Assembly: GCA_966185765.1 (NCBI GenBank)
Contig: CBIFVZ010000030.1
Span: 1-39,700, forward strand
Length of the DNA stretch: 39,700 bases
Direction: 5' to 3'
DNA from: CBIFVZ01 sp966185765
Lineage (GTDB): Bacteria; Pseudomonadota; Gammaproteobacteria; Enterobacterales; Enterobacteriaceae
Of the stretch, positions 1 through 8,132 are shown piece by piece. The first letter of the stretch is position 1; every line of letters starts with the position of its first letter. A program made the translations under genes and the position numbers. Below the pieces are notes generated by a model, which was given only the letters and a program-made list of their open reading frames with translations, was not told the DNA's origin and made no database searches.

Positions 1-31
1 GGCCGGTTTGTAAGCCGTTGTGCCGTGTCAG

Positions 32-115
32 TGGAGGCGCATTATAGGGAGTATTCAGACGCTGGCAAGCGCTGATTTCAGAAATCTTAACTGACCGTCT
101 TTTTTTTGCTCAAAC
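32..115 (-). promoter_or_regulatory. rRNA operon P1 promoter (rrnB-like), reading left
   Basis: Read on the minus strand this is a ribosomal RNA P1 core promoter. It has -35 TTGCCA (68-63), a 16-bp spacer, -10 TATAAT (46-41), then the GC-rich discriminator GCGCCTCC and an A start at about 32. The sequence CACTGACACGG after the start is also as in E. coli rrnB P1. A-rich DNA at 104-115 would be the UP/Fis region. In E. coli murI is followed by rrnB, so the position agrees. The 16S gene itself lies outside the window, to the left. The discriminator is the part known to make rrn P1 promoters sensitive to ppGpp. Confidence 0.88.
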
Positions 116-120
116 GGTGG

Positions 121-972
121 TTAAACATCCAGTTTTGCCAGTGAGTTAAAGCCATAACGTTGCAAAACCGGCAGCAGTTGCGCCGTTTCACGCGTCAGTG
201 CCATACAAAACGCACTGTTTTCCTCAACGGATAATCGTTGTGGCGCTTCGTTCTCAAGCAGCCATGCCGTTCTGCGCGCAATCGCTGCGCCCGAGTCTAC
301 CAGGCGCGTTCCCTCAGGTAGTACCTGCATGAGCTCGTCGGCAAGCAAAGGAAAGTGAGTACACCCAAGCACCACGGTATCCGGCGGCTCAGACATACGT
401 AACCAGGGGCGCAAAATTTTACGTAATTCGTCCAGCGGCACCTCAGCACCGTGCAACTTTGCTTCTGCCAGCTCCACAAGTTCAGCAGAACCCAGCATTT
501 CAATGCGGCACTCGGTCGCAAAACGAGAGATAAGCTCGTGCGTATAAGGGCGACGCACTGTAGCGCGCGTTGCAAGCAGGCCTACAACGCCGTTTGCCGT
601 CAAACGTGCCGCAGGTTTAATAGCAGGCACAACGCCAACGACCGGGAAATCAAACTTCTCACGCAAGGCTGGCAGCGAGACGGTACTGGCTGTGTTACAG
701 GCAATAATAGCCATCGCCATTGGACACTGACGGTGCACAGCGCCGACAATATCCACCACGCGTTCAACGATAAACTCCTCGCTCTTCTCGCCATAAGGGA
801 AAGCGACATTATCAAACGCATAGATATAGTGGAGATTGGGCAGAAGCTGGCGGACTTCGTCATACACAGAAAGCCCACCGACGCCAGAGTCAAATACCAG
901 CACGGTGGGCTTTGCATCAGAAGGTGTAGCTGCCAGACAAGGTGTATTCCCGTCCTGCAGTTTGGTAGCCAT
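121..972 (-). CDS. murI: Glutamate racemase MurI
   Basis: Converts L-glutamate to D-glutamate for peptidoglycan precursors in the cytoplasm. The 283-residue product is nearly the length of E. coli MurI (285). It has the N-terminal substrate loop VFDSGVGGLS (residues 27-35 region) and the two catalytic cysteines, Cys92 in ACNTAST and Cys204 in GCTHFPLL. The start is the Met of MATKLQDGN, which matches the E. coli N-terminus including the extension used in activation by UDP-MurNAc-Ala. The first 56 bp overlap the 3' end of btuB in another frame, so translation is probably linked to btuB. The rRNA promoter lies just downstream. Confidence 0.97.
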   Translation of the reverse strand: MATKLQDGNTPCLAATPSDAKPTVLVFDSGVGGLSVYDEVRQLLPNLHYIYAFDNVAFPYGEKSEEFIVERVVDIVGAVHRQCPMAMAIIACNTASTVSLPALREKFDFPVVGVVPAIKPAARLTANGVVGLLATRATVRRPYTHELISRFATECRIEMLGSAELVELAEAKLHGAEVPLDELRKILRPWLRMSEPPDTVVLGCTHFPLLADELMQVLPEGTRLVDSGAAIARRTAWLLENEAPQRLSVEENSAFCMALTRETAQLLPVLQRYGFNSLAKLDV

Positions 973-2752
973 AAGCTGTCTCGTAATCTTTGTCGAACAT
1001 GTTGGCTATTTTACCACGAACGGTGAGATGGGAAGTGACTGGATATGACAGCGAAACATCCCATAAGCTCACGCCCCCCATTTTAACTGTCTGATAGGTG
1101 TTGAAATCCGAGTCATAGCGGCTACCGAGATAGTGATAAGTCAGACTCCAGTCGAGGTCGTATACCTGCCAGTCAAGCTGATATTTCACCTGCTGTTTGG
1201 CACGACGTAACAGCGGCTGGTCAGTTACACCATTGCGGGCATCAACATAGTCGTAACCCATATTGTGGGTCAGCGGGCCGGTATCGAAAGAGGCCGTTGC
1301 CTCCACGCCTTTAATATTGGCTTTACCGACGTTGTAATAACGCATACGGGCGCTGTCATAATCGATAAGATTATCGACATTATTACGGTAGCCCGACACG
1401 CGCCAGTTCACACCTGCCGTTAAGCCCTCAAACGCGCCTTCCCACTGCTTGCTTTCCTCCGGATTGAGATTCGGCTCGCCATAATTACCATAAAGCTGGC
1501 CGAGATTAGGGGCCTTATACGCTGTCCCGTAAGAAGCGATAAAACGATATCCCTCAATAAACTCCCACGCCGCGCTACCCTGCCAGGTTGCGTGCTGACC
1601 AAACTGCGAGTTGTCATCGCTGCGAGCAGCACCTTCCAGGATAACGTCACCCAGCTTTTGCAACCCGGTAAGATAGACACCCGTGTTACGCAGGTCGTAG
1701 CCGTTGCTCACATAGTTGGTGTTCGGTTCGTTGCTCTGCTTCTGCCAGTCGATGCCTGCACCGATATTGCCGTGGCCGATATCAACTGAGTTCGCCCATT
1801 GCAGGTTGTACTGTTTGACTTCATCCAGCCTGGCCGTGGCGTCGTAACGCCCCAGGTGCGGATCGAAGTTGTAATCCTTGCTGTGGCTGTAGCTGGACAG
1901 CAGTTGTGAGTGGAAAATATCGTTACTGAAGCGCAAACCGGCATCCCAGGTCTGGCTGTAAAGCTGGCGTGTATCCACCAGCACGCCTGGCGTCCATGAG
2001 CTGCCATCATAGTTTGTCCGATTGTCATAACCATAACCGCGTACAAAGCCGCTCCACTGCTCGGAAAAACGCTGCTCCAGCGCGCCGTACAGCGTCTTGC
2101 TCATAAAGCCATCGCGGTCCGGCTGACGTAGCCCCCCGGTGTTGCCATCGGCCACCACATCAACGCCCCGGGTATACGTATAATCCCCTGCCAGCGTCAC
2201 GCGCGTACTGTCACCCAGAGTTTGCTGCGTACTGGCACCGTAATTTTGATAGCCATGCGACCCAACACCGGCATTGAGCGTCGTGCCGTCTTTATCGCGC
2301 GTAGTGATAATGTTAACCACGCCGCCAACAGCATCAGAGCCATAAATCGCCGAACGTGGTCCACGGATATATTCAATACGTTGCACCAGAGAAAGCGGGA
2401 ACTGGCTTAAATCCGATGACCCGCTAACGCCCGCCTGATTAAGGCGAATACCATCAACCAGAATCAGCACATGACTGGAATTTGTCCCACGCACAAATAA
2501 TGACGACTGCTGGCCCATGCCACCACTCTGCGCAATATCCACGCCAGGCAAACGGCGCATCACATCAGTCACGGACGTTGACTGCCAACGGTCGATATCC
2601 TGACGCGTTACAACGCTCACCGGCGCAAGTACGGTATTCGCCGGTTGCTCAAATCGATTTGCTGTTACTACCATTGAATCGGCGCTATCCTGCGCCCATA
2701 CAGAAAATGCCGCGACGGAAAGCCCCGTCAGCAGCGATATTTTTGTAATCAT
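917..2752 (-). CDS. btuB: Vitamin B12 TonB-dependent outer membrane receptor BtuB
   Basis: Outer membrane 22-strand barrel that imports cobalamin with TonB energy. I start it at the Met of MITKISLLTG (611 residues); an in-frame Met five codons earlier is possible. Signal peptide is residues 1-20, cut after VWA. The TonB box DSMVVTA follows, then the plug domain (RRLPGVD, YIRGPRSAIYGSDAVGGVVNI), the calcium- and B12-binding loops, and a C-terminal beta strand ending in Phe (YTLSGSYTF). Length agrees with E. coli BtuB (614). A cobalamin riboswitch in the leader gives feedback control. The 3' end overlaps murI by 56 bp. Confidence 0.96.
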   Translation of the reverse strand: MITKISLLTGLSVAAFSVWAQDSADSMVVTANRFEQPANTVLAPVSVVTRQDIDRWQSTSVTDVMRRLPGVDIAQSGGMGQQSSLFVRGTNSSHVLILVDGIRLNQAGVSGSSDLSQFPLSLVQRIEYIRGPRSAIYGSDAVGGVVNIITTRDKDGTTLNAGVGSHGYQNYGASTQQTLGDSTRVTLAGDYTYTRGVDVVADGNTGGLRQPDRDGFMSKTLYGALEQRFSEQWSGFVRGYGYDNRTNYDGSSWTPGVLVDTRQLYSQTWDAGLRFSNDIFHSQLLSSYSHSKDYNFDPHLGRYDATARLDEVKQYNLQWANSVDIGHGNIGAGIDWQKQSNEPNTNYVSNGYDLRNTGVYLTGLQKLGDVILEGAARSDDNSQFGQHATWQGSAAWEFIEGYRFIASYGTAYKAPNLGQLYGNYGEPNLNPEESKQWEGAFEGLTAGVNWRVSGYRNNVDNLIDYDSARMRYYNVGKANIKGVEATASFDTGPLTHNMGYDYVDARNGVTDQPLLRRAKQQVKYQLDWQVYDLDWSLTYHYLGSRYDSDFNTYQTVKMGGVSLWDVSLSYPVTSHLTVRGKIANMFDKDYETAYGYQTAGREYTLSGSYTF

Positions 2753-2779
2753 TGTTAAAGCATCCACAGTCTACAAAGG

Positions 2780-2970
2780 ATGCCGCAGATCTCATCCATA
2801 GCACGCGATGATGAAACCTATTGCGACGTTATTCCGGCAGGTCTTCGGGCTTGGAGACGATTAGAGGATGATGACTTCCCACAGTACTCAGCAGTGTCTG
2901 TTCATCCCGTCATAAATTCCTTACCGCTGCGCGTCAGCCCCAGAGTTACACTGGGTTCCCTTTTCACTCA
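2780..2970 (-). promoter_or_regulatory. Cobalamin (AdoCbl) riboswitch of btuB
   Basis: The btuB leader on the minus strand carries the conserved blocks of the cobalamin riboswitch in order. These are GGGAACCCAGTGTAA near 2960-2945, GGGGCTGACGCGCAGCGGTAA near 2943-2923, a GTGGGAAGTC block near 2883-2872, and GCCCGAAGACCTGCCGG near 2851-2835. These are the signatures of the E. coli btuB leader, where AdoCbl binding blocks ribosome access. The switch ends just ahead of the btuB start. Confidence 0.93.
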
Positions 2971-3002
2971 TACAGAGACCGGTGTGCGCATGCTACAGGC
3001 AG

Positions 3003-3034
3003 CAATATATAGATGTCCAGACTTCCACTGATGG
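3003..3034 (-). promoter_or_regulatory. Putative btuB promoter with two MetJ boxes
   Basis: A -10-like TATATT (3009-3004, minus strand) would start transcription near 2997, about 245 nt before the btuB start. That is the leader length known in E. coli. Just upstream, two adjacent octamers at 3026-3011 read GGAAGTCT GGACATCT on the minus strand. They resemble the MetJ consensus AGACGTCT and the boxes GGACATCT AAACTTCT at metB/metJ in this same window. Overlap with the promoter would allow repression when S-adenosylmethionine is high. The -35 is poor. MetJ control of btuB is my inference. Confidence 0.5.
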
Positions 3035-3113
3035 CAGAAACGGCATTCCGGGCTGGACATCACAGCGCTATTCCCTACAATCCCCCGCGTATTTTCATCA
3101 CCTGGAGCGAACA

Positions 3114-4214
3114 ATGACGCCCGAACATCTACCGACCGAACGGTACGACGCACAGCTGGCTGAAAAGGTCGTCCGTCTGCAAAGCCTGATGGCCCCCTTT
3201 TCCCCACTGGTCCCGGAAGTGTTTCGCTCTGCGCCTACGCATTACCGTATGCGGGCCGAATTTCGTCTGTGGCACGACGGCGACGACCTGTACCACATCA
3301 TCTTTGATAGCCAGACGCGCCAGCGCATCCGTGTGGACAGCTTCCCGGCGGCCAGCGCGCTGATTAACGAGCTGATGAGCGAGATGCTCACGGCCGTGCG
3401 CGATAACCCGGTCCTGCGCCACAAGCTGTTTCAGATTGATTATCTGACAACGCAAAGCAACCAGGCCATCGTGACGCTGCTCTACCACCGTGCGCTGGGC
3501 GACGACTGGGTAGCGCAGGCCAGCGCGCTGCGCGATCGGCTTCGGGCGAAAGGCTTCAATGTGCATCTCATTGGCCGTGCCACTAAAACCAAGATCGAAC
3601 TGGATCAGGACTATATTGACGAACGTCTGCCGGTTGGTGGACGAGAGATGATTTATCGCCAGGTGGAAAACAGCTTCACCCAGCCGAATGCGGCAATAAA
3701 CATTCAGATGCTGGAATGGGCGCTTGACGTCACGCAAGGCTCAGAAGGCGATTTACTGGAGCTGTACTGCGGCAACGGTAACTTCTCGCTGGCGCTGGCG
3801 CGCAATTTCAGGCGCGTTCTGGCAACCGAAATCGCCAAACCGTCGGTAGCGGCTGCACAGTACAACATTGCGGCCAACCACATTGATAATGTGCAGATTA
3901 TCCGTATGTCGGCAGAAGAGTTTACCCAGGCGATGAAAGGCGTACGCGAATTTAACCGCCTCAAAGGCATCGACCTGAAGAGTTATGAGTGCAACACCAT
4001 TTTCGTTGATCCGCCCCGCAGCGGTCTGGACAGCGAAACGGAAAAAATGGTGCAAGGTTACGAGCGCATTCTCTATATCTCGTGCAACCCTGAAACCCTG
4101 TGCAAGAACCTGGAAACGCTCTCGCAAACCCATCGTGTGGAAAGACTGGCGCTGTTCGATCAGTTCCCATATACCCACCACATGGAATGCGGTGTACTGC
4201 TGGTGCGCAAATAA
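3114..4214 (+). CDS. trmA: tRNA (uracil-5)-methyltransferase TrmA
   Basis: Makes 5-methyluridine at position 54 of tRNA (T-loop) using S-adenosylmethionine; it also acts on tmRNA. The 366 residues equal E. coli TrmA when started at MTPEHLPTE, which has GGAG seven bases upstream. A longer in-frame extension reaching back to 2982 is unlikely to be translated. Visible motifs are the SAM-binding LLELYCGNGNFSL, FVDPPRSGLD, the nucleophile Cys324 in ISCNPETLCKN, and Glu358 in HHMECG near the end. It is divergent from btuB. Confidence 0.96.
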   Translation: MTPEHLPTERYDAQLAEKVVRLQSLMAPFSPLVPEVFRSAPTHYRMRAEFRLWHDGDDLYHIIFDSQTRQRIRVDSFPAASALINELMSEMLTAVRDNPVLRHKLFQIDYLTTQSNQAIVTLLYHRALGDDWVAQASALRDRLRAKGFNVHLIGRATKTKIELDQDYIDERLPVGGREMIYRQVENSFTQPNAAINIQMLEWALDVTQGSEGDLLELYCGNGNFSLALARNFRRVLATEIAKPSVAAAQYNIAANHIDNVQIIRMSAEEFTQAMKGVREFNRLKGIDLKSYECNTIFVDPPRSGLDSETEKMVQGYERILYISCNPETLCKNLETLSQTHRVERLALFDQFPYTHHMECGVLLVRK

Positions 4215-4215
4215 A

Positions 4216-4240
4216 AAAGCCACCGTTCAAAGGTGGCTTT
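4216..4240 (+). terminator. trmA rho-independent terminator
   Basis: A 9-bp stem, AAAGCCACC (4216-4224) pairing with GGTGGCTTT (4232-4240), with a 7-base loop, directly after the trmA stop. T residues end the plus-strand arm. Confidence 0.8.
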
Positions 4241-4247
4241 GTCGTTA

Positions 4248-4267
4248 AAAGGCGCAGCAGCGCCTTT
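4248..4267 (-). terminator. yijD rho-independent terminator
   Basis: The perfect stem AAAGGCGC / GCGCCTTT (4248-4255 with 4260-4267) has a 4-base loop. On the minus strand it is followed by a TTTT run and starts one base past the yijD stop, so it ends the fabR-yijD transcript. Confidence 0.8.
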
Positions 4268-4268
4268 G

Positions 4269-4622
4269 TTATTCTGCAGCTTTACGCGCGCGAATTTTGT
4301 GACCGATCCAGAACACCATGACGACCGACAACACCGCGGGCAGGAAGTTAGAGCCAATTTCCGGGTATTCGGCGCGCACCACGGCACTGTAAATCAGTAT
4401 TCCCAGCACGAAGCAGGCGGCGGCAATACCCGGCAGGCCTTCAGGCATCATGCTGTTCTGATAACGTTGATGCAGGCACCAGGCAGCCAACGCCAGTGAA
4501 ATAATCGGGAAAACAGAAAACGGCACTATCGAGCTAAAAAGCGCAGCGCAGGTGCCGTTAACGGACAAGCCTGCGATAAATGCCAACAAGAGCGTTCCCT
4601 TTTCCAGTACGGTTTCTTTCAT
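4269..4622 (-). CDS. yijD: Inner membrane protein YijD (DUF1422 family)
   Basis: Small 117-residue membrane protein, close in length and sequence to E. coli YijD (119). There are about four hydrophobic segments: LLLAFIAGLSVNG, FSVFPIISLALAAWCL, GIAAACFVLGILIYSAVV and FLPAVLSVVMVFWIG. The C-terminus is basic. Its biochemical role is not known. Its start codon overlaps the fabR stop (ATGA overlap, 4619-4622), so the two genes are translationally coupled in one operon. This pairing is conserved in enterobacteria, and the overlap supports the chosen start. Confidence 0.93.
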   Translation of the reverse strand: MKETVLEKGTLLLAFIAGLSVNGTCAALFSSIVPFSVFPIISLALAAWCLHQRYQNSMMPEGLPGIAAACFVLGILIYSAVVRAEYPEIGSNFLPAVLSVVMVFWIGHKIRARKAAE

Positions 4623-5275
4623 GACTCTTCCTTTGTGTGAACGGAGTGATGTCCCGCGGCCATCTTTTCCTGCTCGCGGCGATACCAGTAGTAGGCACCT
4701 TTTGAAATCATACGAAGTTGTAACACCAACCGCTCTTCAAGCTGTTGACGCTGCTCAAGGCTAACATCCAGCGCCTCGGCGCCGGCGTTAAATACAATCG
4801 TCACCATCGCCTCGGCCTGTGCCTCAGTGAAGCTGCGCGGCATGTGGTTTTCCCGCTCGAGATAATCGGTCAGTTCGGCAATAAAGTGCTGAATTTCGCG
4901 CGCAACAGCAGCACGGAATGCGGCAGATGTCCCGGAACGTTCACGCAGCAACAAACGGAAAGCATTCGGGTTATTGCCAATAAACTCCATAAATGTCGAC
5001 ACAGAGGTGCGAATAACGCTACCGCCTTTGGCAATACGCTGGCGCGCCTGGCGCATTAGCTGGCGCAGCATCAGGCCGCTTTCATCCACCATCGTCAGCC
5101 CAAGTTCATCGACATCGCGAAAATGCCGGTAAAACGATGTTGGGGCGATCCCCGCCTCACGCGCAACCTCGCGTAAACTCAGGCTGGCGAAACTGCGTTC
5201 AGCACTTAGCTGACTAAATCCGGCCTCGACGAGTGAACGCCGCGTGCGCTCTTTCTGTTGTGCTCTAACACCCAT
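4619..5275 (-). CDS. fabR: TetR-family repressor FabR of unsaturated fatty acid synthesis
   Basis: FabR represses fabA and fabB according to the unsaturated/saturated acyl-ACP or acyl-CoA balance. I start at MGVRAQQKERT (218 residues; E. coli form 215). The frame is open 41 codons further upstream, so a longer start cannot be excluded. An N-terminal TetR helix-turn-helix is clear (SLREVAREAGIAPTSFYRHF, about residues 35-55), followed by the helical ligand and dimer domain. It is co-transcribed with yijD and divergent from sthA. Confidence 0.94.
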   Translation of the reverse strand: MGVRAQQKERTRRSLVEAGFSQLSAERSFASLSLREVAREAGIAPTSFYRHFRDVDELGLTMVDESGLMLRQLMRQARQRIAKGGSVIRTSVSTFMEFIGNNPNAFRLLLRERSGTSAAFRAAVAREIQHFIAELTDYLERENHMPRSFTEAQAEAMVTIVFNAGAEALDVSLEQRQQLEERLVLQLRMISKGAYYWYRREQEKMAAGHHSVHTKEES

Positions 5276-5474
5276 CACGATGCCTGAATCCTTCCTCTGT
5301 TTGCAGGGAACTATATCAGAGAATAAAACGCCCTGGGTCATTAAGGATTGTGAATGATTGTTTACGGGAGCGCGGTCGCGGTAAGGTGAAAAACGCACAA
5401 TTAGAATTGGGACCGTAGCGCGTTGATGTTACCATTCTGTTGATTTTATGTATAAGAAACAGGTAATCCCTACC

Positions 5475-6875
5475 ATGTCTCATTCTTACGATTATGATGC
5501 AATAGTAATAGGCTCAGGTCCCGGCGGCGAAGGCGCTGCGATGGGACTTGTGAAACAGGGAGCCAGGGTAGCCGTTATTGAGCGCTACCATAACGTGGGC
5601 GGTGGTTGTACCCACTGGGGCACCATCCCGTCAAAAGCGCTGCGCCACGCCGTCAGCCGCATTATCGAATTCAATCAAAATCCGTTATACAGCGACCACA
5701 CCCGTCTCCTGCGATCTTCCTTCGCTGATATTCTGCGCCACACCGACAGCGTCATCAGCCAGCAAACTAATATGCGTCAGGGATTTTATGAGCGTAACCG
5801 CTGTGAAATCCTGCAGGGAAACGCTCGCTTTGTTGACGAGCACACCATTGAGCTTGAGAGCCACGACGGCACCCTGGAGACGCTGAGCGCTGAGAAATTT
5901 GTAATCGCCTGCGGCTCGCGACCTTACCATCCGGTAGATGTGGACTTTACCCATCCACGTATTTATGACAGCGACTCCATTCTCAGCCTGCATCACGAAC
6001 CCAAGCACGTCATCATTTATGGCGCTGGCGTGATTGGCTGTGAATATGCGTCTATATTCCGCGGAATGAGCGTCAAAGTTGACCTCATTAACACCCGCGA
6101 TCGCCTGCTGGCATTTCTGGACCAGGAGATGTCTGATTCGCTGTCTTACCACTTCTGGAACAGCGGCGTGGTCATTCGCCACAACGAAGAGTACGAGAAG
6201 ATTGAAGGCACTCGCGACGGCGTGATTGTGCATATGAAATCAGGCAAAAAGGTAAAAGCCGACTGCCTGCTTTATGCCAACGGCCGCACGGGTAACACCG
6301 ACTCGCTGGCGCTGGAAAATATCGGTCTGGACGTCGACAGCCGTGGCCAGCTTAAAGTCAACAGTATGTACCAGACTGCCCTGCCGCACATCTGGGCAGT
6401 GGGCGATGTTATTGGCTACCCGAGCCTGGCGTCTGCGGCGTACGATCAGGGTCGCATTGCCGCACAGGCCATGATCAAAGGCGAAGCGACCGCCCATCTG
6501 GTGGAAGACATTCCGACGGGCATCTACACCATTCCGGAAATCAGTTCAGTGGGTAAAACGGAACAGCAACTAACAGCCATGAAGGTGCCATACGAAGTGG
6601 GCCGTGCTCAGTTCAAACACCTCGCCCGTGCGCAGATTGTCGGAATGAATGTCGGCACGCTGAAGATCCTGTTTCATCGCGAAACCAAAGAGATTCTGGG
6701 GATTCATTGCTTTGGCGAGCGTGCGGCCGAAATTATTCACATTGGCCAGGCGATAATGGAGCAGAAAGGCGGTGGCAACACCATTGAGTACTTCGTTAAC
6801 ACCACCTTTAACTACCCGACAATGGCAGAAGCCTATCGGGTAGCGGCACTAAACGGCTTAAACCGCCTGTTTTAA
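5475..6875 (+). CDS. sthA: Soluble pyridine nucleotide transhydrogenase SthA (UdhA)
   Basis: Cytoplasmic FAD enzyme that passes reducing equivalents from NADPH to NAD+. The start at MSHSYDYDA gives 466 residues, the E. coli length; an in-frame ATG nine codons upstream has no ribosome site. The FAD-binding motif GSGPGGEG is at residues 13-20. The site GGGCTHWGTIPSK has only Cys45, with Thr where related disulfide reductases have the second cysteine, as is typical of SthA. The NAD(P) motif GAGVIGCE and the dimerisation domain follow. The 3' end overlaps convergent oxyR by 18 bp. Confidence 0.97.
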   Translation: MSHSYDYDAIVIGSGPGGEGAAMGLVKQGARVAVIERYHNVGGGCTHWGTIPSKALRHAVSRIIEFNQNPLYSDHTRLLRSSFADILRHTDSVISQQTNMRQGFYERNRCEILQGNARFVDEHTIELESHDGTLETLSAEKFVIACGSRPYHPVDVDFTHPRIYDSDSILSLHHEPKHVIIYGAGVIGCEYASIFRGMSVKVDLINTRDRLLAFLDQEMSDSLSYHFWNSGVVIRHNEEYEKIEGTRDGVIVHMKSGKKVKADCLLYANGRTGNTDSLALENIGLDVDSRGQLKVNSMYQTALPHIWAVGDVIGYPSLASAAYDQGRIAAQAMIKGEATAHLVEDIPTGIYTIPEISSVGKTEQQLTAMKVPYEVGRAQFKHLARAQIVGMNVGTLKILFHRETKEILGIHCFGERAAEIIHIGQAIMEQKGGGNTIEYFVNTTFNYPTMAEAYRVAALNGLNRLF

Positions 6876-7775
6876 CGTGCGCTCGAAATGGCCATCCATT
6901 TGTGTACGGATGGCCTCTGCCAGCTGCTCATAACGGCTACGCAGCGGTGAGCCAGGACGGTACACCAGCCCAATAGTACGACGCGGCTCAGGCTTATAGC
7001 ACGGCAGGTAGACTACGCCGTCGCGCTGGCGCTCTGGCGGTACAGCCAGTGCCGGCAGCAACGTGATACCGCTGCCTGCTGCAACCATGTTACGCAGCGT
7101 CTCAAGACTGGTCGCACGGAAATGGGTGTCTTCATCCGCCCCGGCTTCAAAGCAAAATCCCATTGCCTGATCGCGCAGGCAGTGGCCGTCTTCCAGCATC
7201 AGCAACTTTTCACCAGCGAGATCCGACATGGGCACGCGATCGCGGTTTACCCACGGATGATTTTCATAAATGGCCAGCAGCATCGGTTCATCAAATAACG
7301 GCACTTCAATGAAAGACTCGCTCTCTTTTACCAGCGCCAGAATCGCGCAGTCGAGCTTGCCGCTGTCAAGCTGTGCCAGCAGCTGATGGGTCTGCGCTTC
7401 GTGCAGATACATTTCGAGCTTGGGGAAAGACTGGTGCAGCATCGGGATAATTTGCGGCAGCAGATACGGGCCCACAGTAGGGATAAGGCCAATATGCAGC
7501 GGCCCGGACATGGTTTCGCCCTGCTGGCTGGCCATCTCTTTAAGCACTTTCACTTCACGCAACACAGTGCGCGCCTGGTCAACGAGCAGCAGCCCGGCCT
7601 GAGTAAAAAGCACCTTACGGCTGGTACGCTCAAGCAACATCACGCCCAGCTCATCTTCCAGCTTGCGGATTTGCCCGCTCAGGGTTGGCTGGCTGACATG
7701 ACAGGAGTCCGCCGCACGACGAAAATGGCGATGCTCGGCAAGCGCCACCAGGTATTCAAGGTCACGAATATTCAT
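6858..7775 (-). CDS. oxyR: Hydrogen peroxide-sensing LysR-type regulator OxyR
   Basis: Activates peroxide defence genes when oxidised. The product is 305 residues, as in E. coli. The winged helix-turn-helix is at residues 1-60 (HFRRAADSCHVSQPTLSGQI). The redox pair is exactly at Cys199 and Cys208 (DGHCLRDQAMGFC), within the regulatory domain (about 90-305). It is divergent from the OxyS RNA with a shared control region, and convergent with sthA (18-bp overlap of the 3' ends). Autoregulation through the shared operator is known in E. coli and probable here. Confidence 0.98.
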   Translation of the reverse strand: MNIRDLEYLVALAEHRHFRRAADSCHVSQPTLSGQIRKLEDELGVMLLERTSRKVLFTQAGLLLVDQARTVLREVKVLKEMASQQGETMSGPLHIGLIPTVGPYLLPQIIPMLHQSFPKLEMYLHEAQTHQLLAQLDSGKLDCAILALVKESESFIEVPLFDEPMLLAIYENHPWVNRDRVPMSDLAGEKLLMLEDGHCLRDQAMGFCFEAGADEDTHFRATSLETLRNMVAAGSGITLLPALAVPPERQRDGVVYLPCYKPEPRRTIGLVYRPGSPLRSRYEQLAEAIRTQMDGHFERTLKQAV

Positions 7776-7789
7776 TACTCATCCTCCGC

Positions 7790-7868
7790 CGCCACGATAG
7801 TTCATGGCGATAGATAGCATAGCAACCAACGATTATCCCTATCAAGTCCCGCAATACATAATAGGTCC
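7790..7868. promoter_or_regulatory. oxyR-oxyS divergent control region with OxyR site
   Basis: Repeated ATAG/CTAT elements (ATAG at about 7797, 7810, 7814 and 7820; CCCTAT near 7837-7842) match the spaced ATAG...CTAT pattern of OxyR operators. They lie in the same place as in E. coli, just upstream of the oxyR start. On the plus strand CATAAT (7857-7862) is a good -10 for OxyS with a poor -35, as expected for an OxyR-activated promoter. Confidence 0.7.
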
Positions 7869-8035
7869 TAACAGAGGCCTTCATCACGGTTGCCCCGGGT
7901 GAAGCTCTCTGCAGAGTAACTCTCTGAACTGACTAACGACCCGGCGCGATTTGCCAGAGCACATGTTCTGACAGAAAACGCCAAAATAAGCCAACGTGAA
8001 CTTTTTGCGGACATGACGTATGTCCGCTTTTTTTT
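7869..8035 (+). ncRNA. oxyS: OxyS small RNA (diverged, extended)
   Basis: Peroxide-induced Hfq-dependent small RNA lying divergent from oxyR and convergent with argH, as in E. coli. The 3' third is strongly conserved: AAGCCAACGTGAACTTTT near 7988-8005, then the terminator hairpin GCGGACAT / ATGTCCGC (8007-8014, 8020-8027) and eight T. The 5' half is different from E. coli, and the distance from the -10 to the terminator gives about 160 nt instead of 109. The 5' end is estimated from the -10 at 7857-7862 and could be off by several bases. Confidence 0.78.
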
Positions 8036-8073
8036 GCCATTTTGAACGATCACCTGTCAGGCAAGCGCACCCG

Positions 8074-8106
8074 CAAAAAAAATGCTGGCCTTACGCGACC
8101 AGCATT
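8074..8106 (-). terminator. argH (argCBGH) rho-independent terminator
   Basis: AATGCTGG (8081-8088) pairs with CCAGCATT (8099-8106). On the minus strand the stem is followed by eight T (8081-8074), 26 bp past the argH stop. Confidence 0.88.
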
Positions 8107-8132
8107 ATCTATCTCATAAGTTAAACCGTTTA

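Noticed and set aside
7868..8053. 61-codon frame on the minus strand opposite OxyS
   Set aside because: It overlaps the conserved OxyS 3' half and terminator, which explains the sequence better.
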